The translations under genes and the position numbers were made by a program. Of a DNA stretch of 64,000 nucleotides, positions 23,094-34,362 are shown piece by piece. Each line of letters opens with the position of its first letter. Position 1 is the stretch's first letter. The stretch comes from Cricetomys ansorgei (taxonomy: Eukaryota > Chordata > Mammalia > Rodentia > Nesomyidae), in contig JAMJFZ010001133.1 in the NCBI GenBank assembly GCA_026225945.1, positions 4,112,501 through 4,176,500 on the forward strand, given 5' to 3'. The notes below the pieces were generated by a model, which saw nothing but the letters and a program-made list of their open reading frames with translations, made no database searches and was not told where the DNA came from.

Positions 23094-25059
23094 GTGAGTT
23101 ACAACTATTTTGGAAAGATTAGTGTGCAGGATGCAGCCTCCCATCTTCACATGAAACAGATAGCAAACTCTGACCCCCAAAATCTTTTGTAAAACAATCT
23201 ATGAAATCTCCAAGACTGGAATAACCTTGTCTATTCTAAAATATTAAATAGCCACTGTCTTTAGGTTCTTAGCTATGAGTATCTGCTAACTATTTGTAGC
23301 TCCTCAAGAGTTCTGTGCTCTCTCTTACACTGATACTCATAAATTGTTTTCCAGAAACTCATGCAGCCAGATCACATAACAGTTGTTGGCTTGAAAGGAG
23401 ATGGGTTTAACATTTTATCTGATTGGCTGGTTAGTTTGTTCTTTCCTTGATATTTGATATTTCCTTGAATATCACTCTCAAGGAAATAAAAGATAAACAT
23501 GCAAACATGAAAAACACCAGAGAAAGATCTTCTTGTGAGGTGAGGAAAATATTACATTCATACTAGATGCCTGTTTGCAGGTATATTGATCTGGTGCTCT
23601 GTGAGGCCATTACTGTATCTAAAATGTGTCCTCCAGTGCTGGTTGTTGTGGACTGCTTCAGATGCCCAGTTGGCAAAAATCAAAGTTTGACACTTCAGTC
23701 AGCAACTACAGCCAATCAGAAACTGAAACCAGTCCCATGGAAGTCAGTGAGAGCCATGCTCATAAATCTGGCCTCTCACAGGATCTGAAGAATCACATTA
23801 AAAATAAATGTCAGAAAATTCATATTTGTGTTCTTCCAACATTCATGGGGTGAAGCCCTTTCTCTTTGCTACTCTTAAAAGTGAAGCTGAGAAGAGGAAT
23901 AAGGGATCACAAGGATAGTCTCTCATCAATGGATTAGTGAGCTTATGAGATGCCCATGAATGACATCTTTCCTTAGTATTGTGAGAACACAAGAAACATT
24001 TAGCTGTCTGCAATGCAAAGGAAGCCCACAGCAGAAACTGACTGCCCTGACACTCTGATGTTTGTCCTTTTTACTGGTTGTTTAGAAGCTACCCAATGAC
24101 TTATGCTCTATTCCCTTATACTGACTAAGAAAATATCCCCATGATTATGTGTTTGCCTTCATAGTATACACATATATAGTACCGAGAAGAAAATCTTTAT
24201 AGATTTGTAATAGAATCATCATGTGATTCAGTCATATGTCTTACATTGTTTTCAGGTGGTTTTTAAGTTTTAGCACAAGAATAAGTCACAGAAAATGTTT
24301 AAGGAGTGTTGTTACATTTTCTACCTTTGTGATTTATAATAGCTGGCATAAGGAAGTGTTTTAACATTTGTCTTAGAATAATTCATGTAAAAATGTCTTC
24401 CTTTAAAAAGCTTATATTTGTTAATCTTGCTTTAAAGAAACTAAAAAAAATGCTTTTTTGATACCTATTTCATGGGCATCTGAAGATATATTCAATAATT
24501 TTATGACTGTGAATTACAATTATGCATACATGTGTTTTCTCAAGGACTGCTTTCTTCTATTTTTCCTGATTGCATATATTTTAGGTTATTGCTTCAGCTG
24601 TTGACACCAGCATGAAAGATTTGTGAAAATATTTCCTTTCTGAGAAACATTTTAGATACGTATCAACATTTGTATAATTACTATCTACTTCTCATGATTT
24701 ACCAGAATTGCCTGACTGTTGGGAACTGACATTTGTTTTTAAATAGATTAAAATTTTCTGAGACATTTTGAATGATGAATTTGATTAGATTATTACTGAG
24801 ATAATTTAATAATACGAGGGAATTTTGCATAATGACTCCAGTATAGTTATATTTATGTGACAGTTACACGTTATAGAGTGTCAAGGGTATCAAGAGAGCA
24901 GACTGTTTTGTACCCCAAGCAGGACTGTAGTGCAATGTATAGCTTTATGATCCTCATTTTGGATAGAATAATGAACTTACAAAGAATCTGAATCCTTGGT
25001 TAATTCAGATCCTAGGATTCAGGATAATCCCTAGGTTGCCTAGAGAAGTTGGAAAAAAA
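23094..25059. other. Unique DNA, no gene seen
   Basis: Overlapping open frames at 23567-23853 (73 and 75 codons) match nothing I recognise. No repeat was identified. Confidence 0.45.
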
Positions 25060-25248
25060 CCCAGGGAAAAATGAATTCTTCTGTAGAGCCTCCAGAAGGA
25101 ATACATCTCTGATAGTAACTGAATTTTAACCCATGCAAACTCCTCACAAACTGTAAACTTCCAGAATTACAGGATAAAACCTTCACATTCCTATAAGCTG
25201 TTATACTTGTGGCAATGCGTTATATCAGCAATAGAAAACAAATACAGT
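25060..25248 (+). mobile_element. MLT1-type MaLR LTR, 3' half
   Basis: The block AGAGCCTCCAGAAGGAATAC, then AATTTTAACCCATGCAAACT, then AACTTCCAGAATTACAGGAT, then the end phrase CTGTTATACTTGTGGCAATG and AGAAAACAAATACAG matches the 3' half of MLT1/MST LTRs. Those have AGAGCCTCCAGAAGGAACGC, then CCAGAACTGTAAGATAA, then TTTGTGGTAATTTGTTA. It is a eutherian-age relic with no coding content. Confidence 0.7.
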
Positions 25249-27834
25249 TATGTCAATATTCAATTTAGAATATTGATGAATTAAACTTAGTCACATAGTC
25301 CTTTCCTCATTTCTCTTGGACTTATTTTGTTGTAGTTCTAAGATCTAACACTAAATTATTCTCAAAGTGATGTGGTTAAGAGAGTCCTACACAAAGTACT
25401 AAGCTAGAATAATTTACATCCATCATAAACAAAGTAATAAATTGTGAGCAATCACTAAAAACTTAGAATATGAATTTTTCATATTTGTAGAGAAATTTTC
25501 TTAGTGAACTGTAGGTTTTTCAAATATGTACGTTAACAGATGAGGGAAGGTGCTTGTAATTGATTTTGTAATCTTAGCAAATACATTACAAATTCCATAG
25601 GGTACGGAAGGAATAAATAACTTACTTGGCATTAACAAACTAAGTAAAATTATACATTTACATTCTGTGTTTTTCATCTCATGACTTACTCCCACTCAAA
25701 TATTTTGCCACAGATTGTGGATGGGTCCAAGATCAGAAGACATTATACCAAGATTTTATCCACTGTCAAGCTACAGCATCTCTAGTAAAATATTATGTTA
25801 TTTACTGGAATATTTTTAAATAATATACAAAATCTGTGCCCAAAACTTCTACCTTTGCTTTCCAAGCAATCTTTGTGCTCACTTTCTCCATCAGTGTTGG
25901 TGGCAGCTCTCATTGTGCCCCTCTGTGTTCCCTGTCTATGAATCATTGTTTGTTTCCTTAGTTTTGTTCAAATATATCTATGAAGTTGCTTCTTTCTCTG
26001 CTTATGCTGTAAGCAGTTTTAACAAATCTTATGTCTTTAAGAAAACTCTGTTGATGGATTCCACATTTTACCTCCATTCTCTATCTTGTATACCACTGAG
26101 TCTTGTTGTCTTAACATAATATTCCCATTACTCCAGCTCATGCACTATAATTTCTCATCTGTATCCCAGTGAAAATCCTTCTCTACTGCCAAATTCTAAT
26201 TTTATATTTCTCCTTTAAAATGACACCAATTTGGCATATACTTGCATATATTTAAAAAGTTAAATCCTATTGTACACATCTTTGCCTATGATTATGCTTA
26301 AATTCCATTTCTCATTATCAGGCTCAAAATGTCTAACATGCTCTCCCGTGTGACCAACTTTTTATGCCCATCTGAAACATCGTAACCACATTCTTTTTTT
26401 CGACTAAGTTCTACCTCTTCCTGTTAATCATTTTTGTCTTCCAGGAATTTCATATATTTTTTTCTTTCTCCCTCATCTCTAGTTACCTGAGTACTAAATT
26501 GTAATAGAGAAACCATCTTTCCCACCCCAGTAAAAATGCCCTTTTTTTCCACAATGTAGACTGCTTTTTTTGTATTTTCTGGATTCCTCATGAAAGTACA
26601 AACACTTATATTCCAGATATTATCAATGTCCCTTCTGCATTTCAGCATATAGGACAGTGCACATCAAAGTTTATGAAGGCCATTTCAGGCCCTTAAGATT
26701 CACTGTAACTATTAATGAAAGTATAAAGGAAATTTAAATTGACATAATTAACTAAGACATTGAGTGGCATTTAAATCTGTACAATATTTCTAATGATATT
26801 GAACTCTTGTATAATTTTATTCTAATTCTTTTACTGACAGAGAAATTTGTTTTTTACTAGAATAATATTACAAAAAGGTGCCATGATCCCATTTGTAAAT
26901 GTTATTCATATTGAATATTCAGATTAAATATTAACTTACTCTCCAAACACTAGATATATAAACTAAGAGATAATATTACAGGTAAATGGTGGGTATGACA
27001 CATATCAAATTTAATACAAGTAAAGATATGTGATGTCAGAAGCTCAGTGATCAACTATGATTGATTCAACTGCAACAAAATAATAGGTAATGGTTAGAAA
27101 TGGTTTCAAATCATATAAGTATGTTGGCTGTGTCTCTACTATAAAATTTTTTAAATTTATTTTATTTTAGAGATTTTTTAGAGAAATTTTATTTTAAAAT
27201 AAAATTTAGAGAAAATCTTTTTTAGAGAAATGGTTAGATTTGATGGTTCCTTTAGAGCTTGCATTTTTAGACTCAGCTTTAGTTTAGCTCTGATTCAATT
27301 AAACTTGAAATTCTCAACAACTGTTTTGGTATTTTCAGTTACTTAGTTAAAAAATGCACAAAAATATACCCAATGTCTCATACCAAATAACTCAAAATGA
27401 AAACATTTGTACAGTTTAAAATGTATATATGTAAATAATATTTATTTATTTATTTATTAAATATATTTATTTAAAGAAATTAAATATTAAAATTGTCATA
27501 ATCATTGAAAATAGTAAACATTTATGAGCTATGGCTATCTAAAATAAAACATCATTTGTTCTTTAGCTTCAATGCTTGGGATTTTCAGGAAGATTTAAGG
27601 TTAACAAAGGCAGATATTCTCCATAGCGACTGATAGATCATGAGGGCAAATTGCCATCATAACTTTACTTTTGGAAAAGAAATAAATTAAAGCTTATTTC
27701 AGAATACATACCAATTTGATTGCCATGATTTTGTTATCTCACATAATTCTTATAATTTCTTATTTAGGTGTATTCTATTCTTGTAAAATAGCCAGTTTTA
27801 CAGTTAGAATTTATTGTTCCAAATCATTTATTTG
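25249..27834. other. Unique AT-rich DNA with a local palindrome
   Basis: Several open frames of 64-74 codons lie here, none recognisable. Low-complexity A/T occurs at 27421-27480. A palindrome with repeated TTTAGAGA phrases lies at 27165-27240. Confidence 0.5.
27184..27207. repeat. Perfect 24-bp AT palindrome
   Basis: AAATTTTATTTT is followed directly by its exact reverse complement. It is flanked by four TTTAGAG(A) phrases between about 27170 and 27256. Confidence 0.9.
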
Positions 27835-28038
27835 TTTGTGTATGAGTATTTTATTCTAATGTATGGATGTGTACCATGTGCGTGCAGTGCCTGAAGAAGC
27901 CGGAAGAAAGCATCATACACTTTGGAACTGCCATCACAGATGTTTGAGCTGCTGTGTGGTTGCTAGGAGCAGAATCTACCTCCTCTACAAGATCAACAAG
28001 CACCCTTCACTGCTGAGCCATTTCTCCTGGCTCCATTT
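27835..28038 (-). mobile_element. B3/B2-family SINE, antisense
   Basis: GTGTATGAGTATTTTATTCT starts the antisense tail. It is followed by GTACCATGTGCGTGCAGTGC, then CTGAAGAAGCCGGAAGAAAG, then TTTGGAACTGCCATCACAGA, then the tRNA-like head in antisense, CTGCTGAGCCATTTCTCCTG. It is moderately diverged. Confidence 0.85.
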
Positions 28039-28181
28039 TTAAAATTACCATTGTTTGCTTATTATTTAATCTTTTTATCGTTGTTTGTTTTGCTTTTAAA
28101 CTGTATGTGAGTATGTGACAAGGTGTGATCTTTGAGCATCAGTGTTGGTGAATTTGGGAAGAAGTAAAGAGTTAAGTTGTC

Positions 28182-28345
28182 TGCTGGTGGTGGCACAGGC
28201 CTTTAATCCCAGCACTCAAGACGCAGAGTCAGGCGAATCTCTGTGAGTTCAAGGCCAGCCTGGTTTCTGGAGTGAGTTTCAGGACAGCCAGAGTTACAAC
28301 AGAGAAATACTGTCTTGAAAAACAAAAACAAAACATGAAACAAAA
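28182..28345 (+). mobile_element. B1 SINE, sense
   Basis: GGTGGTGGCACAGGCCTTTA opens the element. AATCCCAGCACTCAAGACGC, then AAGGCCAGCCTGGTTTCTGG, then CAGCCAGAGTTACAACAGAG follow, with an A-rich tail of the AACAAAAACAAAAC type. It is full length and carries the GTTACAAC subfamily variant. Confidence 0.95.
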
Positions 28346-28783
28346 AGGTAAGTCAAAGGACTGTACAGAAGAATGGCACTTGACGTTTCTATACAAAGTG
28401 ATATAGAACCAACAATTTCACAAGTCATTCTTTAAGGGCATCATCCCAGACCCTCAGTGCATTGCACACAGGGAACCAAAGTGCACAATATAAGTGTCTG
28501 GAATATGAACCAGAAAAAACGATGCATAAAACCCACGTCAAACAAATAACACCACAAAACAACCATTCTCATCAGATCCTTAATCTTCATTGACAAAGGG
28601 AAATGACCATATCTATATGCGTGTCTCTTGACAGACAGGGTTTAAGTAATTTGTTTATGTAAATAAGAAGTGATTAAATGCATTTTGAAATGTGCCTAAT
28701 ATGTGATGAATTATGATGTGCTTTTTCTCTTTTTCTCCCCCACTCTCTCATTCTTTCCTTGTTTCGTCATTGTTGTTGTTGTT
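28346..28783. other. Unique DNA, no gene seen
   Basis: There is a short GTTGTTGTTGTT run near 28770. Nothing else was seen. Confidence 0.4.
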
Positions 28784-28912
28784 TTGAGTTTTGGTCTCAT
28801 GCTCTATGCTAACCTTAAAGTTAGTATGTAGCAGAAGATAACCTTGAATCCTGTCTCCTCCTTCTGAACGCTGAGGTTAACATATGTGCTGGTTGTTTCA
28901 CAGTCATTGTGT
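28784..28912 (-). mobile_element. Old B1/PB1-type SINE, antisense
   Basis: TTGAGTTTTGGTCTCATGCT, then GATAACCTTGAATCCTGTCT, then CCTCCTTCTGAACGCTGAGG follow the antisense layout of the old proto-B1 family (GAGACAGGATCTCATGCTGT, then GATAACCTTGAACTTCTGAT, then CCTGAGTGCTGAGGTTACAG). It is much more diverged than the main B1 set. Confidence 0.6.
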
Positions 28913-31351
28913 CTTGCTATTGTATTCTTAATAGTTTTCTGAAAATAATGTATATTTTAAATAAAATATTAAAATAATATATTCAATCTAAATATAAAGT
29001 TTGAACTTGCTGTGTCTTCTCAAGAAAGCACATATCATATTACCAAGAACTATTCTGACAGTAAACTTAAAGAATACAAAATTTCCAGGAAAACCTTCCA
29101 TGTCAGATCTTGGATATTTTTACACAAAAGTAGATGTTACAAATGTCATTACACAGTAATTCTTAGTCATTAAGGTGGTGTGTGAGTATGATTCAACCTA
29201 CATGAGATTCTCTTCAATGTCTCTTTTCTGAGGATTTAGTCTGAAAAGACAAAGAGTACATATACAGAACAAAATACATTGAATCAAGGATACATAGAAA
29301 TGACACTTATTTCAAGATACGTATCTTATTTTCCTGACAATATTGAACAATGCATGCACTGGAAGTGGATTAAATCCAGTTTAGTATGACAAACATATTC
29401 TAAAATTCATAGTCTACAATCTAGTTACTATATGCTTTTGGTGCTATTGGAGGCATTCTATTCTATAGAGCACTGGCTTTGTGGATAGCTCCTTTCCAAA
29501 CTCCAGATCAAGTCTATTTCATCTCTTTTCAATTTCTTTTTTTACCATTAGTCATTGAGTGTATGTTTTCTGAAGCCTGTGTTCTGTGTTTCTCTAGATT
29601 TTGTCCTCTATTTTAATGTAGAAACACCCTTGTCCTGTGTTTCCCATTAATGTGATTATATTACTGAGGAAGTCCCTTCTGCAGTTAAGAATGAGTCAAC
29701 ATTGCTCCATCATTGAATTGTGTTCAGGAAAATTAATCACACTTGAACAACTTTTCAAAACTATGCTTCAAGAGGTGTCAAACTATTAAATATTTTTCTA
29801 TTCTAAGGATTGAGCATTGTTCACTGCAGAGAATAAAGTACCACTTTCGCATATATTACACAAACATTTTATGCTTTGTGAAACCACAATAAATTTTCTT
29901 GCTGATTACTTCTGTAATCTGAGGCTCTCCTGCTGTTTTATAGAGTCTTATTAATTTCATTCAAGTAGTAAAATTAGCACCTGTGGAGAAGCCTTTATGA
30001 TTTCTTAACTTTTATCATATTAGTGATAACCTACTCTATTTATCATGGAGCAGATGCTTTTCTCTCTTCTTACAAATTATCCATGGTTATCCATGGTGTC
30101 CTTTGATTTATTTCAAAACGATATTGGATGCAGAATGAAAAAGGAGAAGTCTTCATATTCAAAGCAATCAAGTTTACATAACCTGGGTTTTGAAGCTGGC
30201 AAACATCTCAGATTTTAAAAATAGAAAATGTATCTTTGCTTTGATGGAGAACAGACTTAAATACAATGTAATATAACTTTGGAGAAAAATATTAAATAGT
30301 AGACTGTAGCCTGAATAAGTTTTATGAACACTTTTTAACTTCTTTATGCAAGAAAATGAAAAGCATTAATTACCATTGCTTGTAACAAGTATCCCACATT
30401 TTCTGTACATGTTGGTGAATACTTGTGATGCTAGTATTTGGCGTTTAGGGCAGTATATTTTGCATTTGTCAGAACACAGGCTACATAGTGAAACCATTTT
30501 ATAAAACAGAAAATGTGCCCTCACATGCCATATATGTCTGTGCATTAGAATCTGAACACCTTCAAAATGAGTCAATGTTCTCTGTGATATCTATTTTTCA
30601 TTTCATATTGCATTGTAGCCAAGGAAGAGCAGCAGCAGAGCTATCACAATGATAATACTTCTTTTTTCTGAAAAACATAATTTGAGTTCCAATGGAGAAG
30701 ATATAGAAAGCAAAGTTCTATCAGTGTAACTGAGATCATAGCCCAACCTTGTTTCTATTCCCTTTTAGAATATGATAGGCTTAGGATCTCTTCACAGATT
30801 ATCCACCTACAAAATGGCAACTATAAATTTTCTCACTTAGTAACACTGTCATTAGTGTAAGTGAGTTACTGTACTGAAAATTTGGTATAGAAATTACTAT
30901 TTAATATCATATGTACATTTTCCCACTGTATTTTCTGTTGTAAATAGATCCTTTCATACCTCTTAGCCATGTTTTTATTTTAAATCATGCCATTTATATC
31001 CTTGCATCTGCCTTGCATAAGAATTTAAGGAGTTTATGTTCATATTTTTATACCATTTTAATTTGTTTCTTTAACATGCATAGTACACATAATTACACTA
31101 TTCAATTTTGTCTGTCATGCGGTTTGTATATTGGAACCTTCTATGTCATGCATCATGTATATCTTTTTAAATATTCTTTTTCGTCTGTTTCTTTCCCAAT
31201 CTCTTTCCTAGTGTTAAAATCACCTTTTGGTCTTTTTACTTACCCACATATAATATATGTATTCTGTAGATAATTGATTTAATATCTTCAAATTTTTAAA
31301 ATGAATCCTTCACTGAAGATAATGGCTTTCTGAAATATAAGAAATAACCAA
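28913..31351. other. Unique DNA, no gene seen
   Basis: Open frames of 69 and 86 codons (30366-30575 and 31013-31273) are hydrophobic or AT-driven and match nothing I know. No repeat was recognised. Confidence 0.5.
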
Positions 31352-31510
31352 GGTTGGGATGTAGTGGCTCATGCCTTTAATCCTAGCGCTTGGCAGGTTG
31401 AGACAGGCAGATCTCTGTGAGTTTGAGGCCAGCTTGGTCTACAGAGTGAGTTCCAGGACAGCCAGAGTTACAACAGAGAAACCCAATATCCAAAAAGAAA
31501 AAAAAAAAAG
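31352..31510 (+). mobile_element. B1 SINE, sense
   Basis: GGTTGGGATGTAGTGGCTCA opens the element. ATGCCTTTAATCCTAGCGCT, then GTTTGAGGCCAGCTTGGTCT, then CAGCCAGAGTTACAACAGAG and a 12-13 bp A run follow. It is full length with the GTTACAAC variant. The 88-codon minus-strand frame at 31383-31649 is a reading of this element. Confidence 0.95.
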
Positions 31511-31839
31511 GAAACAAAAAGAACTGACTGAGGACTATAGGTAGGGAATGCATAGAACATATGTAAAGGGATGGAGCTGGTTTAATACTCAAGTGCCTAC
31601 AATGTTGGAATTCAGAACTGTTTTTGTGGAACTTCCCTTCACTTCCCATTCCTTCTCTTTTATTTCTAGGCCCCTAAAATGTCTTTAACTCTTAATTGCT
31701 TTCCTTTTTATTCTATTATTTTACATGTGGCTATTTTTAGAATGTTCCACTTAGACCCAAATCGCTTAGATCTGCACTATCCTAACAAATACGATGTGAT
31801 TTCTTTTTTATTTTGTTTTGAAAATATTTGTTAACTAGT

Positions 31840-31912
31840 GAATTTTGCAGTAGCAAGATCAAACTAGGGTCTCAGGCACGCCAAGCAAGTACTCTAACCG
31901 ATGAACCACAGT
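31840..31912 (-). mobile_element. ID SINE, antisense
   Basis: AAACTAGGGTCTCAGGCACG, then CCAAGCAAGTACTCTAACCG, then ATGAACCACAG corresponds to the antisense ID body (CCAGGGCCTTGTGCATGCTA, then GGCAAGCGCTCTACCACTGA). Confidence 0.6.
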
Positions 31913-33550
31913 TTATATATAAGAATATACCCGGCCCCTAATTCAACAGAATTAAATAAAATAAATGCTACAATGTGTGTGTACTCTGTTAGCCAGCAAT
32001 TCAGTTAGAATCTGTAAAAACAGTTTGGACATTTGTTATGAATCTTAGCGAATGAAGTTCTTACTTCATTATTGAAGTATTGACCTAGATTACTTAGTCA
32101 AAGACGTCATACTCAATTCTATGAAAATAAAAGCTAAAAAATGTTTTAAATTTTGGAATATGTTATTGAAGATTGGAGTACAGACATTAATAGGAAAGTT
32201 GGCCAGAGCAGTCAAGTCATCTGTGTTTGGAAGTTGCAGCTGCCTTTCTACAGAGAGAATATTACTGTGGAAGGCTTCATTTCAAATGCTCCCTGATTTG
32301 GAAAAGGCATCCTTTAGTTATAAAAACGGCAAACTGCTGAGGGACATATTTACTTCTCAAAAGTCCTTATAATTGTAAGGTTTCTTAGCTAAATGCTGTA
32401 TGCAAGAGAAACTAGAAGTCTATCCTCTGGAAGTAACATGCCTGAAGTTTATTTAAGTTCATGGTCAACAACAGCAAAGTCTTGCTGCTATCCAGAAAAT
32501 ACAAGTGAATCTCACAGGGAAGATGGACTGATAACAGTGGGCAGGAAGATGACCAACAGTCTCCTCACTGGTCAGTGAGCTTTTTGGCAGGCTCCACATA
32601 GTCTCAGCTATAATGTCTCTCCATGTAGATCAATTGAGATTGGGCTTCATTCCCACACAGTCGTTGGAGTCCAGCAATACTTTTGACAAAAGCAAGAAAA
32701 TGGCACCCCTCTTTGCTGTCACCGGCAGCAAGTTCAGAGGTTCCCTTAATCTTTTAGGCATGTTTTAGATTAGATACAACCAAGTTCTTGGTTCCCACAC
32801 TGAAAAGAATTTCAGAGAAAGCTCATATGAAGCAGAGTTGGAGTTTATTAGTAATAGAAAGTCACTTAGTGAAAGAAGATAGCACTTCTGAGAGTTGGCT
32901 GTAAGCATTCCATAGATTGTCCCACCTTGGTGTGTCAGCATTGGCCAAGCATTAGCATATTGCATATACCAGTTTGGTGGATCAGAAATCACCAAACTTT
33001 TCTTTCCTCTTTTAAAAAATATTTCCTCTCTGTTTAATAAGGGTAGTATAAGAGGGTCCTGAGATGAGTTACTAAAAGGTTAGAATATTTCTTTTACTCT
33101 AAAGGAGATTCTGGTGAAGTTTCAAGAAAATTACAAGTTTACAAGCAGGTAGGAAGAAAGCAAGGTTAAACTGTGCCAGAATTCCCAACTCTCAGTTGAA
33201 CAGAGGCTTCAATCTGACTCCAGGATGGGGATTTCTATTCCTTTCTCATATCTACATAATTCTCTTCATTTCTCTATCCTGCCCCATGAATGTCTGTCAA
33301 ATCAAGACAGATTCCAATGACATTAATATGAACCAATCATAATTGACAAGGAGGTTCACTACCAGAATGTTCCAGAATGTTCCATTGATCATGACAGTTT
33401 CCATTTCTGCATAGGCTACAGGGAAGAGTGTCACAAAAGGAATTCCATTTTTTTTAAAAGACCCTGTAGGAGTAGCTAGGTATTGCCATGACTACCTATA
33501 AAAACACAGTCTGACATGGAGCGAGAAATCTACTTACTAAGTATAACTTC
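31913..33550. other. Unique DNA or unrecognised old LTR; holds the heat-shock-element array
   Basis: Open frames of 83, 61 and 76 codons (32121-32372, 32393-32578 and 32765-32995 minus) match nothing I know. The stretch 32560-33540 is less AT-rich than its flanks. Its GAGTTTATTAGTAATAGAAA phrase is reminiscent of some rodent ERV LTRs read in antisense, but I cannot assign a family. The heat-shock-element array is at 33364-33383. Confidence 0.35.
33364..33383. promoter_or_regulatory. Perfect four-unit heat shock element
   Basis: AGAATGTTCCAGAATGTTCC consists of four contiguous inverted nGAAn pentamers: aGAAt, gTTCc, aGAAt, gTTCc. This is the canonical binding site of trimeric HSF1/HSF2. It arises from a perfect 10-bp tandem duplication (CCAGAATGTT twice). 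No promoter or gene is seen next to it, so binding is plausible but function is unknown. Confidence 0.6.
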
Positions 33551-33924
33551 TGTCTTAGCCAGTATTCTATTGCTGTGAAGAGACACCATGGCCATATCAA
33601 CTTTTATAAAAGAAAACATTAATTGGGTCTTGCTTATAGGTTCAGAACTTTAGTCTATTGTCATCACGGAAGGAAGAATAACAGCAGGCAGACAGAAATG
33701 GTGTTGGAGAGTAGCTGAGAGTACTACAACTGGATCCACACGCAGTAGAAAGGGAGAGATACTGGGCCTGGCTTGAGCTTTTGACATCTCAAAGCTGACC
33801 CTCCTGACACACTTCCTCTATCATGGCTACAAGTCCTAATGCTTTCAAATAGTGATACACCCCAGTGAACAAGCATTTGAATCTGTGAGTCCATGTGGTC
33901 ATTCTTATTCAAACCACCAAAACA
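33551..33924 (-). mobile_element. MT-type MaLR solo LTR, antisense
   Basis: The plus strand begins TGTCTTAGCCAGTATTCTAT, then TGCTGTGAAGAGACACCATG and GCCATATCAACTTTTATAAA. It ends CATTCTTATTCAAACCACCA followed by AAACA. In reverse this is a TG..CA-bounded LTR of about 374 bp whose start (GGTGGTTTGAATAAGAATG) and end (ACTGGCTAAGACA) match rodent MT/MTD MaLR LTRs. No internal region is present, so it is a solo LTR. The flanking 5-mers do not match, so the duplication has decayed or the edges are slightly off. Confidence 0.85.
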
Positions 33925-34257
33925 CCTATTAGAAAAAAAAAATCTAGGATCTCTGATAAGGTAAAGACAGTCATTGGATGCAGTGTCTATATACTAAATC
34001 AACAAAAATGACTATTCTGAGTTAGCAATATGTGCAGTATAAATCTGAGAATATAACCTTTATAATTTACATTTACAGAGGCAATTTGCTTTCTTCTTAG
34101 GATTTTATAGTTGCCCATGCCAATATTGTACTGTTACTTAGAGATATGTTCCTACCAGGGTCATAGCTTTCTAATCTTTACATGTTATTAATTAAACAGG
34201 TTTACTAATATTGCTTAAAATAATTTTAGTTTATTTCTTAAGAAGAAAATAAGTGGT
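33925..34257. other. Unique DNA
   Basis: AT-rich, with no repeat and no gene recognised. Confidence 0.4.
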
Positions 34258-34362
34258 TCATTTTTTCATCCAGTTTGCAAATTTGTTAGCTATATACTTT
34301 TTGCCAAACATTGGGCTAGGTACTGTTCAAATGTATTTAATAAATAAGACATAATGGTTTAA
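34258..34362 (+). mobile_element. Ancient mammalian LINE 3'-end relic
   Basis: TTCATCCAGTTTGCAAATTT, then TTGCCAAACATTGGGCTAGG, then TACTG and AATAAGACATAATGG resemble the widespread mammalian phrase TTCATTCAACAAATATTTAT, then GTGCCAGGCACTG, then TAGGTACTGGG. The exact family (L1M or L2 class) is not decided. Confidence 0.4.

Noticed and set aside
23567..23853. Two overlapping frames (73 and 75 codons) with serine-rich sequence
   Set aside because: No known domain, no splice or start context, and lengths expected by chance.
32560..33540. Possible ERV LTR upstream of the MT-type LTR
   Set aside because: Composition and one TTTATTAG-containing phrase are suggestive, but no terminal TG..CA pair, target duplication or polyadenylation layout could be fixed.
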